A stretch of 64,000 nucleotides of DNA from contig JADIZG010000008.1 of the NCBI GenBank assembly GCA_016704895.1, forward strand, positions 1 through 64,000, read 5' to 3'. This document shows, piece after piece, positions 24,370 through 33,880 of this stretch. This stretch comes from Betaproteobacteria bacterium (GTDB lineage: Bacteria > Pseudomonadota > Gammaproteobacteria > Burkholderiales > Casimicrobiaceae). Numbering within the stretch: position 1 is the first letter of the stretch; each line of letters starts with the position of its first letter. The translations under genes and the position numbers were made by a program. The notes below the pieces were generated by a model. The model worked only from the letters and a program-made list of their open reading frames with translations, was not told the DNA's origin and made no database searches.

Positions 24370-27272
24370 ATGTCCCTGGCCCTCCTGCTCGCGCTTCCGT
24401 TCATCGGAAGCGCCGTCGCCGCACTGTTGCCCGCGAACGCGCGCAACACGGCCGCGACGTGGGCGGCCGCCGTCTCGTTCACCTGCGCGGCCGGGCTCGC
24501 GTCGATGTTCCCGGCGGTCCGCGACGGCGGCGTCGTCCGCGAGGCGTGGCGCTGGCTGCCCTCGGCGGGCCTCGACGCGGTGATCCGGGTCGACGGCTTC
24601 GCGTGGATGTTCGGGATGCTGGTGACCGGCATCGGCACGCTGGTGGCGGTCTACGCGCGCTACTACCTGTCGCCGACGGACCCGGTGCCGCGCTTCTTCT
24701 CGTTCTTCCTCGCGTTCCTCGGCGCGATGCTGGGCGTCGTGCTGTCGGGAAGCCTGATCCAGCTCGTCTTCTTCTGGGAGCTGACGAGCCTCTTCTCGTT
24801 CCTGCTGATCGGCTACTGGCACCACCGCGCCGACGCGCGACGCGGGGCGCGCATGGCGCTCGTCGTCACCGGCGCCGGGGGCTTGTGCCTGCTCGCGGGC
24901 GTGCTGGTGCTCGGGCCGCATCGCCGGCAGCTACGACCTCGACGCGGTGCTCGCCGCCGGCGACCGCGTACGCGCGCACGAGCTCTACCCGGTGGCGCTC
25001 GCGCTCGTCCTGCTGGGCGCGCTCACCAAGAGCGCCCAGTTCCCGTTCCACTTCTGGCTGCCGCACGCGATGGCGGCGCCCACGCCGGTGTCGGCGTTCC
25101 TGCACTCGGCGACGATGGTCAAGGCCGGCGTGTTCCTGCTCGCGCGGCTGTGGCCGGTCCTCGCGGGCACGGAGGCGTGGTTCTGGATCGTGACCGGCGC
25201 CGGGGCGTGCACGCTGCTCCTGGGGTCGTATCTCGCGATGTTCCAGAACGACCTGAAGCGCCTGCTCGCCTACTCGACGATCAGCCACCTCGGCCTGATC
25301 ACGCTGCTCCTCGGCCTCAACAGCCCGCTCGCCGCGGTGGCGGCGGTCTTCCACGTGATGAACCATGCGACGTTCAAGGCGTCGCTCTTCATGGCGGCCG
25401 GCATCGTCGACCACGAGACCGGGACCCGGGACATCCGGCGCCTGCACGGGCTCTACCGCGTGATGCCGATCACCGGGACGCTGGCGCTGGTGGCGAGCGC
25501 CGCGATGGCCGGCGTGCCGCTCCTGAACGGATTCCTGTCGAAGGAGATGTTCTTCGCGGAGACCGTGTTCCTCTCGGCGCATCCCGGCGTCGAGTTCGCG
25601 CTGCCGGTCGTCGCCACGCTGGCCGGGCTCTTCGCGGTCGTCTACGCGCTTCGCTTCTCGGTCGACATCTTCTTCGGCCCCCGGTCGCGCGACCTGCCGC
25701 GCGAGCCGCACGAGCCGGTGCGCTGGATGCGCGTGCCGATCGAGCTCCTGGTGCTCGCCTGCCTCGTCGTCGGGATCGCGCCTGCGTGGTCGGTCGGGCC
25801 CTTCCTCGACGCCGCGGCGCGTCCGGTGGTCGGCGGCACGCTGCCCGAGTTCAGCCTCGCGATCTGGCACGGCTTCAACGCCCCGCTGGGGATGAGCCTC
25901 GTCGCGACCGCCGGCGGCATCGTGGCTTACCTGCTGCTGAAGCCGGGGCTCGACGCCGACCGCTACGACCGCATTCCCGTCGTCGGACGCCTCGACGGGC
26001 GACGTGCGTTCGTGCGCGTCCTCGCTTTCGCGACGGATCTCGCACGGAAGGGCGTCAAGGCCGCCGGCACGCGGCGCCTGCAGACGCAGATGGCGTGGCT
26101 CGTCGTTGCCGCGCTGGCCGCAGCGCTGGCCGCGGCGTCGGGCCACGACTTCGGCTGGGGCGACCGGCCGCGCGTCCCGGCGTCGCCCGAGTTCGTGCTG
26201 CTGTGGACGATCGGCATCGCGTGCGCGCTGGGCGCCGCCGTGCAGGGGAAGTTCCACCGCCTCGCGGCGCTCACGATGATGGCGGGCGCGGGGCTCGTCA
26301 CCTGCCTGACGTTCGTCTGGTTCTCGGCGCCGGACCTCGCGCTGACGCAGCTCGCGGTCGAGGTCGTGACGACGGTGCTGTTCCTGCTGGGTCTGCGCTG
26401 GCTGCCCAAGCGCGTGCCGTGGGCCGCGCGCTCGGACGCCCGGGCGCGCCTGCGGCGGTCGCGCGATCTGTCTGATCTCGGTCGCCGCAGGCGGCGGGCT
26501 CGCCGCGCTCTCCTACGCGATGCTCACGCGGTCCGCACCGCAGAGCATCTCGCCCTTCTTCCTCTCCCGCGCGCTGCCCGAGGGGGGCGGCACCAACGTC
26601 GTCAACGTGATGCTCGTCGATTTCCGCGCGCTCGACACGATGGGCGAGATCACCGTGCTGGGCGCGGTGGCGCTGACCGTCTACGCGCTGCTGCGGCGCT
26701 TCCGCCCCCCGCGCGAGAGCGTGGCGCCGCCGAGTCAGCAGCGCGCGATTCCCGACGACCTCCAGACCGATCTCGTCAACCCGCGCACGGCGAAGGACAC
26801 CGCGGTGGGCTACCTGGCGGTCCCGGCGGTGCTCGCTCGCCTGATGCTGCCGATCGCGGGACTCGTCGCGGTCCACCTGTTCATGCGCGGCCACAACCTG
26901 CCGGGCGGCGGATTCGTGGCCGGGCTGGTCGTCGCGATCGCGCTCATCGCGCAGTACATGGTCGCCGGCGCGCAGTGGGTCGAGGCGCGCATGAATCCGC
27001 ATCCGGCGCGGTGGATCGCGGCGGGGCTCGCGATCGTCGCGGCGACCGGCCTGGGCTCGCTCGCGTGGGGATATCCGTTCCTGACCACGCACACGGCGCA
27101 CTTCACTCTGCCGGTCGTCGGCGAGATTCACGTGCCGAGCGCGATCCTGTTCGACCTCGGCGTGTTCTCGACGGTGATCGGCGCGACGCTGCTGACGCTG
27201 ATCGCGATCGCGCACCAGTCGATCCGTGCGCATCGGCAGGACGCGCCGGCAGCGCCCTCCGGGGGCGCGTGA
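24370..27272 (+). CDS. mrpA: MrpA-MrpB fusion, cation/proton antiporter subunit (two frameshifts)
   Basis: Largest subunit of the Mrp/Mnh/Pha multisubunit monovalent cation/H+ antiporter, here joined to the MrpB domain (about 966 residues). The NuoL-like core is clear: FFWELTSLFSFLLIGYW, ALTKSAQFPFHFWLPHAMAA, HSATMVKAGVFLLARL with the transmembrane Lys, LLAYSTISHLGLI and GVPLLNGFLSKEMFF. MrpA's C-terminal domain (FVWFSAPDLALTQLAVEVVT) leads to an MrpB segment (GHNLPGGGFVAGLVVAIAL, PSAILFDLGVFSTVIGATLL). The frame shifts near 24915 and near 26455; both sides match the family. First gene of a seven-function operon. Confidence 0.9.
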
Positions 27273-27661
27273 TGGAGATCGTCTTCTCGCTCGCGGTGGG
27301 CGTGCTCGGCGGCTCGGGCGTGTGGCTCCTGCTGCGCCCGCGCACGTTCCAGGTGATCCTGGGCCTGTCGCTCGTCTCGTTCGCGGTGAACCTGTTCATC
27401 TTCAGCATGGGGAGCCTGTCGATCGACGCCGAGCCGATCGTGAGGCCGGGGGTGCCGCCGGATCTGCTGCACTACACCGATCCGATGCCGCAGGCGCTCG
27501 TGCTGACCGCGATCGTCATCGGCTTCGCGATGACCGCGCTGTTCCTCGTCGTGCTGCTCGCCTCGCGCGGGCTCACCGGCACCGATCACGTCGACGGCGT
27601 CGAGGCCGGGAAGCCGGACGCCGAAGGCGCGTCGCAGGCGCCGCCCCGGGAGGCGCGATGA
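27272..27661 (+). CDS. mrpC: MrpC, cation/proton antiporter subunit
   Basis: A 129-residue NuoK-like membrane subunit: EIVFSLAVGVLGGSGVWLLL, RTFQVILGLSLVSFAVNLFI and DPMPQALVLTAIVIGFAMTA, three transmembrane segments with the DP-PQALVLTAIVIGFA signature of MrpC. Its ATG overlaps the mrpA stop by one base and its stop overlaps the mrpD start (ATGA). Confidence 0.95.
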   Translation: MEIVFSLAVGVLGGSGVWLLLRPRTFQVILGLSLVSFAVNLFIFSMGSLSIDAEPIVRPGVPPDLLHYTDPMPQALVLTAIVIGFAMTALFLVVLLASRGLTGTDHVDGVEAGKPDAEGASQAPPREAR

Positions 27662-29368
27662 CCGACTGGATCGAGCGTGCGATGCCGCACCTGATCGTCG
27701 CGCCGATCGTGCTGCCGCTGGTCGCCGCCGCGCTGATGCTGGCGCTGGGCGAACGCAGGCGCGTCGCCCGCGCGCTCGTGAACGTCCTGGCGAGCGGCGC
27801 CTGCCTCGTGGTTGCGGTGGCGCTCGCCCTCTGGGTCGACCGCCAGGGCGCCCCGGAGGCGCTCGGCGTCTACCTGCCGTCGAACTGGCCGGTGCCGTTC
27901 GGCATCGTGCTCGTCGTCGACAGGCTCAGTGCGATGATGCTCGTGCTGACCGCGGTCCTGGGCGTTGCGGCCGTGCTCTACTCGACCGCCCGCTGGCATC
28001 GCGCGGGCGTCCACTTCCATCCGCTGTTCCAGATCCAGCTGATGGGGCTCAACGGCGCGTTCCTCACGGCCGACCTGTTCAACCTGTTCGTGTTCTTCGA
28101 AGTGATGCTCGCCGCCTCGTACGGGCTGCTGCTCCACGGCTCGGGGACGGCGCGCGTGCGCTCGGGCCTGCACTACATCGCGGTCAACCTGCTCGCCTCG
28201 GCGCTGTTCCTCGTCGGCGTCGCGATGCTCTACGGCGTGACCGGCACGCTCGCGATGGCCGACATGGCGCAGAAGCTCGCGGCGATCCCGGCGGCGGATC
28301 GCGGCCTGCTGCATGCGGGCGTCGCCATCCTCGCGGTGGCCTTCCTCGCGAAGGCCGCGATGTGGCCGCTCGGCTTCTGGCTCGTGCCCGCGTACTCGGC
28401 GGCGAGCGCGCCGGCCGCGGCGATGTTCGCGATCATGACCAAGGTGGGCGTCTACGCGGTGGTCCGCGTGTGGACGCTCTTCTTTCCGTCCGACGGAGCG
28501 TCGTCGGCGTTCGGCGCCGACGCGCTCGTGGCGGGCGGCCTCGTCACGCTGGCGTTCGGATCGCTCGGCATCATGGCCGCGCAGCGGCTCGGACGGCTCG
28601 CGGGCTACTCGGTGATCGTCTCGTCGGGCACGCTGCTCGCGGCGACCGGCTTCGGCGTCCCGGCCCTCACCGGTGGCGCGCTCTATTACCTCGCGAGCTC
28701 GACGCTCGCGGTTTCCGCGCTCTACCTGCTGGTCGAACTGGTCGAGCGGGCACGCTCGGTCGAGGTCGCGGCGACGGACGAGGAAGCGGAGGAGGACTAT
28801 CCGCTGCCGTTCGCGCTCGAGCGCCTCGAGCTGCCGCAGGGCGTGAACCTCGACGACGACGAGGAGGCGCTCGTCGGCAAGACCTTCCCGGCCGCGACGG
28901 TGTTCCTCGGCCTCTCGTTCATCGCCTGCGCGCTGCTGATCGCGGGATTGCCGCCGCTCTCCGGTTTCGTCGCGAAGGTCGCGATGCTCGCGGTGCTGCT
29001 CGGCCCGGCGGGCCCCGGCGTCGCGGCCGCATCGACGGTATCCCCGGCGGAGTGGGCGCTCGTCGCGGCGCTGATCGGTTCCGGGCTCCTCTCGATGATC
29101 GCGCTCTCGCGAGCCGGAATTCGCCATTTCTGGGCGCCGCACGATCGCCCGCCGCCGCGCCTGCGCGTGGTCGAATGCGTGCCGATCGCGGCGCTGGTCG
29201 TCGCCTGTGCGGTGCTGACGGTCGGCCGAGCCCGCGCATCGGTACGCGGTCGACACGGCGCAGGCTCTGCACCAGCCTGCCGGCTACATCGACGCGGTGA
29301 TGTCCGCGCGGCCGGTCCCGCCGCCGGCGGCACGCCTGCACGCCGCGGCCCCGATGGATTCGCGATGA
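27658..29368 (+). CDS. mrpD: MrpD, cation/proton antiporter subunit (frameshift near the end)
   Basis: NuoM/N-like membrane subunit of about 570 residues. Diagnostic segments include DLFNLFVFFEVMLAASYGLL with the conserved Glu, FLAKAAMWPLGFWLVPAYSA, AMFAIMTKVGVYAVVRVW and AGLPPLSGFVAKVAML. An acidic loop, EEAEEDYPLPFALER, is inserted late in the protein. The frame shifts near 29225, so the C-terminal tail ends with the TGA that overlaps the mrpE start. MrpA and MrpD are the subunits expected to carry ion translocation. Confidence 0.93.
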
Positions 29369-29854
29369 AGCGACTGCTCCCCGCGCCGCTGCTGTCGGCA
29401 TCGCTGCTCGTGCTGTGGCTCGTGCTGAATCCGCCGCTCGGGCGCGGGGCAGGCGATGCTCGGCGCGATCGTCGCCGTCGCGCTGCCGGCGATCGCGGCG
29501 CCCCTTCGACCGCTGCGCGTGCGGCTGCGGAGGCGGGGCGCGATCGCGCGACTGATCCTGGTCGTGGGGGACGACGTCCTGCGCTCGAATCTCGACGTCG
29601 CGCGGGGCATCCTCCGACGGCGCGCACGTTCGCCGCAAGGCTCCTTCGTCAGGGTGCCGCTCGAGATCACCGACCCGTCGGCGCTGGCGGCGCTCGCCGT
29701 GATCACGACGGTCGTGCCGGGCACCGTCTGGACCGAGCTCGCGATCGACCACGATGCGGTGCTGCTGCACGTGTTCGACGTCGACGACGAGGCGGCGTTC
29801 GTCGCCGACTTCAAGGCGCGCTACGAGCGCCCGCTCAAGGAGATCTTCGAATGA
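29365..29854 (+). CDS. mrpE: MrpE, cation/proton antiporter subunit (frameshifted)
   Basis: Small membrane subunit of about 163 residues. The N-terminus is MKRLLPAPLLSASLLVLWLV; after a one-base shift near 29445, in a CGCGGGGCAGG run, it continues MLGAIVAVALPAIAAPLRPL, then IARLILVVGDDVLRSNLDVA, the MrpE pattern, and ends YERPLKEIFE. Start and stop overlap mrpD and mrpF. Confidence 0.88.
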
Positions 29855-30129
29855 GCCCACTCTTGTCCGGAGCGATCCTGGCCACGCTCGCCTGCTACGC
29901 CGTCGCGATGGCGCTCGCGGTCGTCCGCCTGCTGCGCGGACCCGGCGCGGAGGACCGCGTCCTGGCGCTGGATTTCCTCTACGTGAACGGCATGCTGACG
30001 ATCCTCGTGCTGGGCATCCGCTACGCGAGCGACATGTACTTCGAGGCGGCGCTGCTGATCGCGCTGGCCGGCTTCGTGAGCTCGGCGGCGCTCGCGAAGT
30101 TCCTGCTGCGCGGCGAGGTGACCGAATGA
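29851..30129 (+). CDS. mrpF: MrpF, cation/proton antiporter subunit
   Basis: A 92-residue subunit with three hydrophobic segments: ILATLACYAVAMALAVVRLL, GPGAEDRVLALDFLYVNGML with the conserved Asp-Arg of MrpF, and YFEAALLIALAGFVSSAALA. Start overlaps the mrpE stop and the stop overlaps the mrpG start, both as ATGA. Confidence 0.94.
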   Translation: MSPLLSGAILATLACYAVAMALAVVRLLRGPGAEDRVLALDFLYVNGMLTILVLGIRYASDMYFEAALLIALAGFVSSAALAKFLLRGEVTE

Positions 30130-30509
30130 CCCGGCCGCCCGGACGCCCGAACGGGAGCGCGCGCATGAACGCGACCGTCCCGCTCTGGATCGAGGCGCTG
30201 GTCGGCGCGCTGCTCGTCGCGAGCGGCATCGCGTCGATCGTGGCGGCGGTCGGCCTCGTGCGCCTGCGGAGCTTCTTCATGCGCATGCACCCGCCGGCGC
30301 TGGCCAGCACGTTCGGCGTCTGGGCGGTCGCGCTGGCGTCGATCGCCTGGTTCTCGGCGCTGGCGTCGCGGCCCGTGCTGCACGCGTGGGTGATCCCGAT
30401 CCTGATGGCGATCACCGTACCGGTGACCACGGCGCTCCTGGCGCGCGCGGCGCTGTTCAGGAAACGGCAGGCGGGCCTGGATGTGCCGCCACCGCTGTCG
30501 AGAACCTGA
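30126..30509 (+). CDS. mrpG: MrpG, cation/proton antiporter subunit
   Basis: A 127-residue subunit: ALVGALLVASGIASIVAAVG, LVRLRSFFMRMHPPALASTF (the R(L/F)xDxxxRMHxP-like MrpG motif) and HAWVIPILMAITVPVTTALL. The frame begins at the overlapping ATG (MTRPPGRPNGSARMN); translation could also begin at the next Met at 30165. Last gene of the operon. Confidence 0.92.
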   Translation: MTRPPGRPNGSARMNATVPLWIEALVGALLVASGIASIVAAVGLVRLRSFFMRMHPPALASTFGVWAVALASIAWFSALASRPVLHAWVIPILMAITVPVTTALLARAALFRKRQAGLDVPPPLSRT

Positions 30510-30618
30510 GCTGGAAGGTTGCGCGGATTCCCCGGCGGGGGCCGCCGGCGACGTTGCACTCCGCATGGCGATTGTGAGACCGTTGCCTTCGCAGACCGAC
30601 GACACGAAGGGAATCGGC

Positions 30619-32110
30619 ATGGCAGCGACACCGGAAGCGGCGGTGCCGAAGGCGAAGAAGCCTTTCAACATCGGACTGGTCGTGGCGGTGGCCGCGCTGG
30701 CCATCGTCCTGCTGCTTCCTCCCGCCCAGGGTCTCCCGGTCGCCGGGCAGCGCATGCTCGCGGTCTTCTGCTTCGCTGTCGTCATCTGGATCACCGAGGC
30801 GCTCGACTACGCGGTCAGCGCGATCGTGATCGCGGCGCTGATCGCGGTGCTGCTCGGGTTCTCGCCCGACGTCGCGAAGCCGGACACGCTGATGGGCACC
30901 GCGCGCGGGCTGGGCACCGCGGCGAGCGGATTCGCGAACTCGGCGCTCATCCTCGTCGCCGCGGCGCTGTTCCTCGCGGCCGCGATGACGATCACCGGGC
31001 TCGACCGGCGGATCGCGCTTGCCGTGCTCTCGCGCGTGGGCGCGAGGACGAGCCACGTCGTGATCGGCAGCATCGTCGTGGCGACGCTGCTCGCGTTCAT
31101 CGTGCCGAGCGCGACCGCTCGCGCGGCCGCGATCATCCCGATCATGATGGGCATCATCGCGGCGTTCGGCGCGGAGAAGAAGAGCCGCTTCGCCGCGCTG
31201 CTGATGATCACGACGGTCCAGGCGGTGAGCGTCTGGAACGTCGGCATCAAGACCGCGGCCGCGCAGAACATGGTCGCGATCGGCTTCCTGCAGAAGCAGC
31301 TCGGCAAGGACGTGAGCTGGCTCGACTGGTTCGTCGCGGCCGCGCCGTTCTCGCTCGCGCTGTCGATCGGCCTCTACTTCATCATGATGTGGATGCTGCC
31401 GCCCGGAGAGCAGGGACGTTCCGGGGGGCCACGAAGCGGTCGAGAAGTCGCTCGAGGAGATGGGGCCGATGACCGGCGGCGAGAAGCGGCTGCTGGCCGT
31501 GTCGCTCACGCTGCTGGCAGTCTGGTCGACCGAGGGCGTGCTGCACAGGTTCGACAGCTCGACGACGACGGTGATCGCGATCGCGCTCCTGCTGCTGCCC
31601 GGCATCGGCGTGATGGACTGGAAGCGCGCGAATCCGCAGATCCCGTGGGGGACGATCGTGCTGTTCGGCGTCGGCATCAGCCTCGGCACCGCGCTGCTGC
31701 AGACGCAGGCGGCGTCGTGGCTCGCCGGCGTCGCGGTCGCCTGGTTCGGCCTCGCGCACCTGTCGCCGCTCGCGATCCTTGCGGCGATGGGCGCCTTCCT
31801 GATCGTCATCCACCTGGGCTTCGCCAGCGCGACGGCGCTCGCCTCGGCGATGATCCCGATCATCATCGCCGTGCTGCAGAAGGTCGAGACGCCGGGCCTG
31901 AACGTGGTCGGGATGACGCTGCTGCTCCAGTTCGTCGTGAGCTTCGGCTTCATCCTGCCGGTCAACTCGCCGCAGGGGATGGTCGCCTACGGCACCTCGA
32001 CGTTCGAGACGCGCGACTTCATCCGGACCGGCATCGCGATCACGGTCGTCGCGTACGTGCTCACGATCGCGTTCGGCGCGACCTACTGGCGCTGGCTCGG
32101 GTACGCCTGA
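30619..32110 (+). CDS. DASS/SLC13-family anion transporter (frameshifted)
   Basis: Membrane transporter of about 497 residues in the divalent anion:sodium symporter family (dicarboxylates, tricarboxylates or sulfate). FIVPSATARAAAIIPIMMGI and NSALILVAAALFLAAAM in the first half, and ILPVNSPQGMVAYGTSTFET in the second, are the paired Ser-Asn-Thr-type substrate/sodium motifs. The frame shifts near 31415, in a cytoplasmic loop, between MLPPGEQ and EEMGPMTGGEKRLL. Located after the antiporter operon with a 109-base gap; a sodium link between them is plausible. Substrate unknown. Confidence 0.85.
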
Positions 32111-32126
32111 GCGGCGCGTTCGGGCC

Positions 32127-32651
32127 CTAGTCCCGCGGAGGATCCGCGGGCTTGTCGTGCGCGTGCGCGTGATGGCGCGCCCGGCGCAGCAGGAGCCTGA
32201 GCCGCCCGAACGTCCAGTTGTCGTTGACGACGAAGTTGGCGACGCTCGCGATCACGATCGCGACGACGTTCGCGACCAGGTAGTGGACGTGGCCGACGAG
32301 CAGCTTCGTGATCACGAACTGCAGCAGGATGCCCAGCCAGCACGCGACCCCGTACTGGGCGAACTGCAGCACGACCGGCGTCCGGATGTGCTCGCGCCGG
32401 TCGTGCCAGGTCCACAGCCGGTTCCAGGTGAAGTTGTTGATCGTCGCGACGAAGACCGCGAGCGACAGCGAGAAGTTGAGCCGCGTGCCCTCGGGCTCGA
32501 TCGCGCGGAACAGGAACTCCTGCCCGAGGTAGAGCACGACGAGATTGACGACGGTGCCCGACGCGCCGACGACCGCGAAGCGCGGGAACCGGTGGCGCAG
32601 CACCCATCCGACCAGCGGCAGGTGGTAGAGGCGCTGCAGCAGCGGGGTCAC
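32127..32651 (-). CDS. GtrA-family flippase-like membrane protein
   Basis: A 174-residue protein (GTG start overlapping the upstream stop as GTGA) with four transmembrane segments of the GtrA family: RFAVVGASGTVVNLVVLYLG, FVATINNFTWNRLWTWHDRR and NVVAIVIASVANFVVNDNWT, with the (N/D)xxWTF-type motif twice. GtrA proteins are thought to flip polyprenyl-phosphate sugars across the membrane. It is the last gene of a three-gene envelope glycosylation unit. Confidence 0.9.
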   Translation of the reverse strand: MTPLLQRLYHLPLVGWVLRHRFPRFAVVGASGTVVNLVVLYLGQEFLFRAIEPEGTRLNFSLSLAVFVATINNFTWNRLWTWHDRREHIRTPVVLQFAQYGVACWLGILLQFVITKLLVGHVHYLVANVVAIVIASVANFVVNDNWTFGRLRLLLRRARHHAHAHDKPADPPRD

Positions 32652-33880
32652 GCCCGCGTGTCCGCGCCGGACGCCGACGGGTGGTCGGCGACCGCGCGCG
32701 CACGCGCGAGCACCTCGTCGGGCGCGATCCGCTTGAGGCACTGGTTGTCGCCGTCGCAGGGCGTGCGCCGGTGGTTGTAGGCGGTGAGGCAGGGCGAGCA
32801 GGGCAGCGCGCGGTGCATGCACTCGACACGGCCGCCGAGCGGCGCGTAGAGCGCCGGCGTCTCGGGGCCGAACAGCGCGACGGTCGGAATGCGCGCCAGC
32901 GGCGAGAACTGCGCCGGTCCGCCGTCGTTGGTGACGAGGAGGGCGGCGTGGCGGAACAGCGCGACCAGCTCGCGCACTGACCGGGTCCAGCCCGCGAGAT
33001 TGACGCAAAGCGGGTTCGCGCAGTGCGCGACGATCGCCTCGCCCTCGGGCCGGTCGGCGGGCAGTCCGATCGCGGCCACCGCGTAGCCGTCGCGCAGCAG
33101 CGCCGTGGACAGCGACTGGAAGTGCGCGAGCGGCCACGCGCGCACCGGAAGCACGCCGCCGCCCGCGTACACGAGCGCGAGCGGCTTGCCGGCGATCGCC
33201 GGGAAGTCGGCGCGCAGCCGTTCGGCGACGTCGTCCAGCTCGCGCTGCGTGAAGTCGAGCATCGGCGACTCGAGCGCGGCGCCGTCGTCGGCCTCGTCCT
33301 TGCCGACCGGCGAGGAGGTCGACTCGATCGCGTTCGCGAGCGTCAGGAACTGGCGCGACATGTGCCGGTACGGGTTGTACATGACGGGCCGGTTGACCAG
33401 CGATCCGCGGTAGAGCCCTTCCTGCGTGTGGCGGTGGAAGCCGACGCGCACCGCGGCGCCCGACAGGTACGAGAAGATGGCGCTGATGCGCGCGAAGAGC
33501 TCGCAGTCGATCACGACGTCGATGCCGGTCGCGCGGAGCCGCCTGAGCGCCGACAGGCTGTCGCGCGCGAACGCGACGAGCGAGCCGTCGTCGATCGCGA
33601 TCACGTTCTCGCGCGGCACGACGCCGAGCATGTCGACGACCTCGCGGTTCTTGCCGAGCAGCAGGATGTGCACGGCGGCGCCGGGATAGCGTTCCTTCAG
33701 GCGCGCGAACATCGGCTGCGCGAGCACGAGGCTCCCCATCTCGGAGAGCAGCACGATCAGGATGTTGCGCGGCGGCGTCGCGGGCGCGCGGCGCGGGAGC
33801 AGCCGGTCGACGAGCGACAGGAACGCGCAGATCGGGACGCCCGCATAGCGGTCGATCGCGCGCTGCGCGTCGATGTTCAT
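32648..33880 (-). CDS. Glycosyltransferase family 9 (heptosyltransferase-like)
   Basis: A 410-residue GT-B enzyme of family GT9. NILIVLLSEMGSLVLAQPMF is the N-terminal domain start, ERYPGAAVHILLLGKNREVV follows, and the C-terminal donor domain has LLVTNDGGPAQFSPLARIP and TVALFGPETPALYAPLG. A Cys-rich stretch, HRALPCSPCLTAYNHRRTPC, is like that in many GT9 homologues and could bind a metal. Probably acts on lipopolysaccharide or another surface glycan at the inner membrane. Start and stop overlap its neighbours. Confidence 0.9.
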   Translation of the reverse strand: MNIDAQRAIDRYAGVPICAFLSLVDRLLPRRAPATPPRNILIVLLSEMGSLVLAQPMFARLKERYPGAAVHILLLGKNREVVDMLGVVPRENVIAIDDGSLVAFARDSLSALRRLRATGIDVVIDCELFARISAIFSYLSGAAVRVGFHRHTQEGLYRGSLVNRPVMYNPYRHMSRQFLTLANAIESTSSPVGKDEADDGAALESPMLDFTQRELDDVAERLRADFPAIAGKPLALVYAGGGVLPVRAWPLAHFQSLSTALLRDGYAVAAIGLPADRPEGEAIVAHCANPLCVNLAGWTRSVRELVALFRHAALLVTNDGGPAQFSPLARIPTVALFGPETPALYAPLGGRVECMHRALPCSPCLTAYNHRRTPCDGDNQCLKRIAPDEVLARARAVADHPSASGADTRA

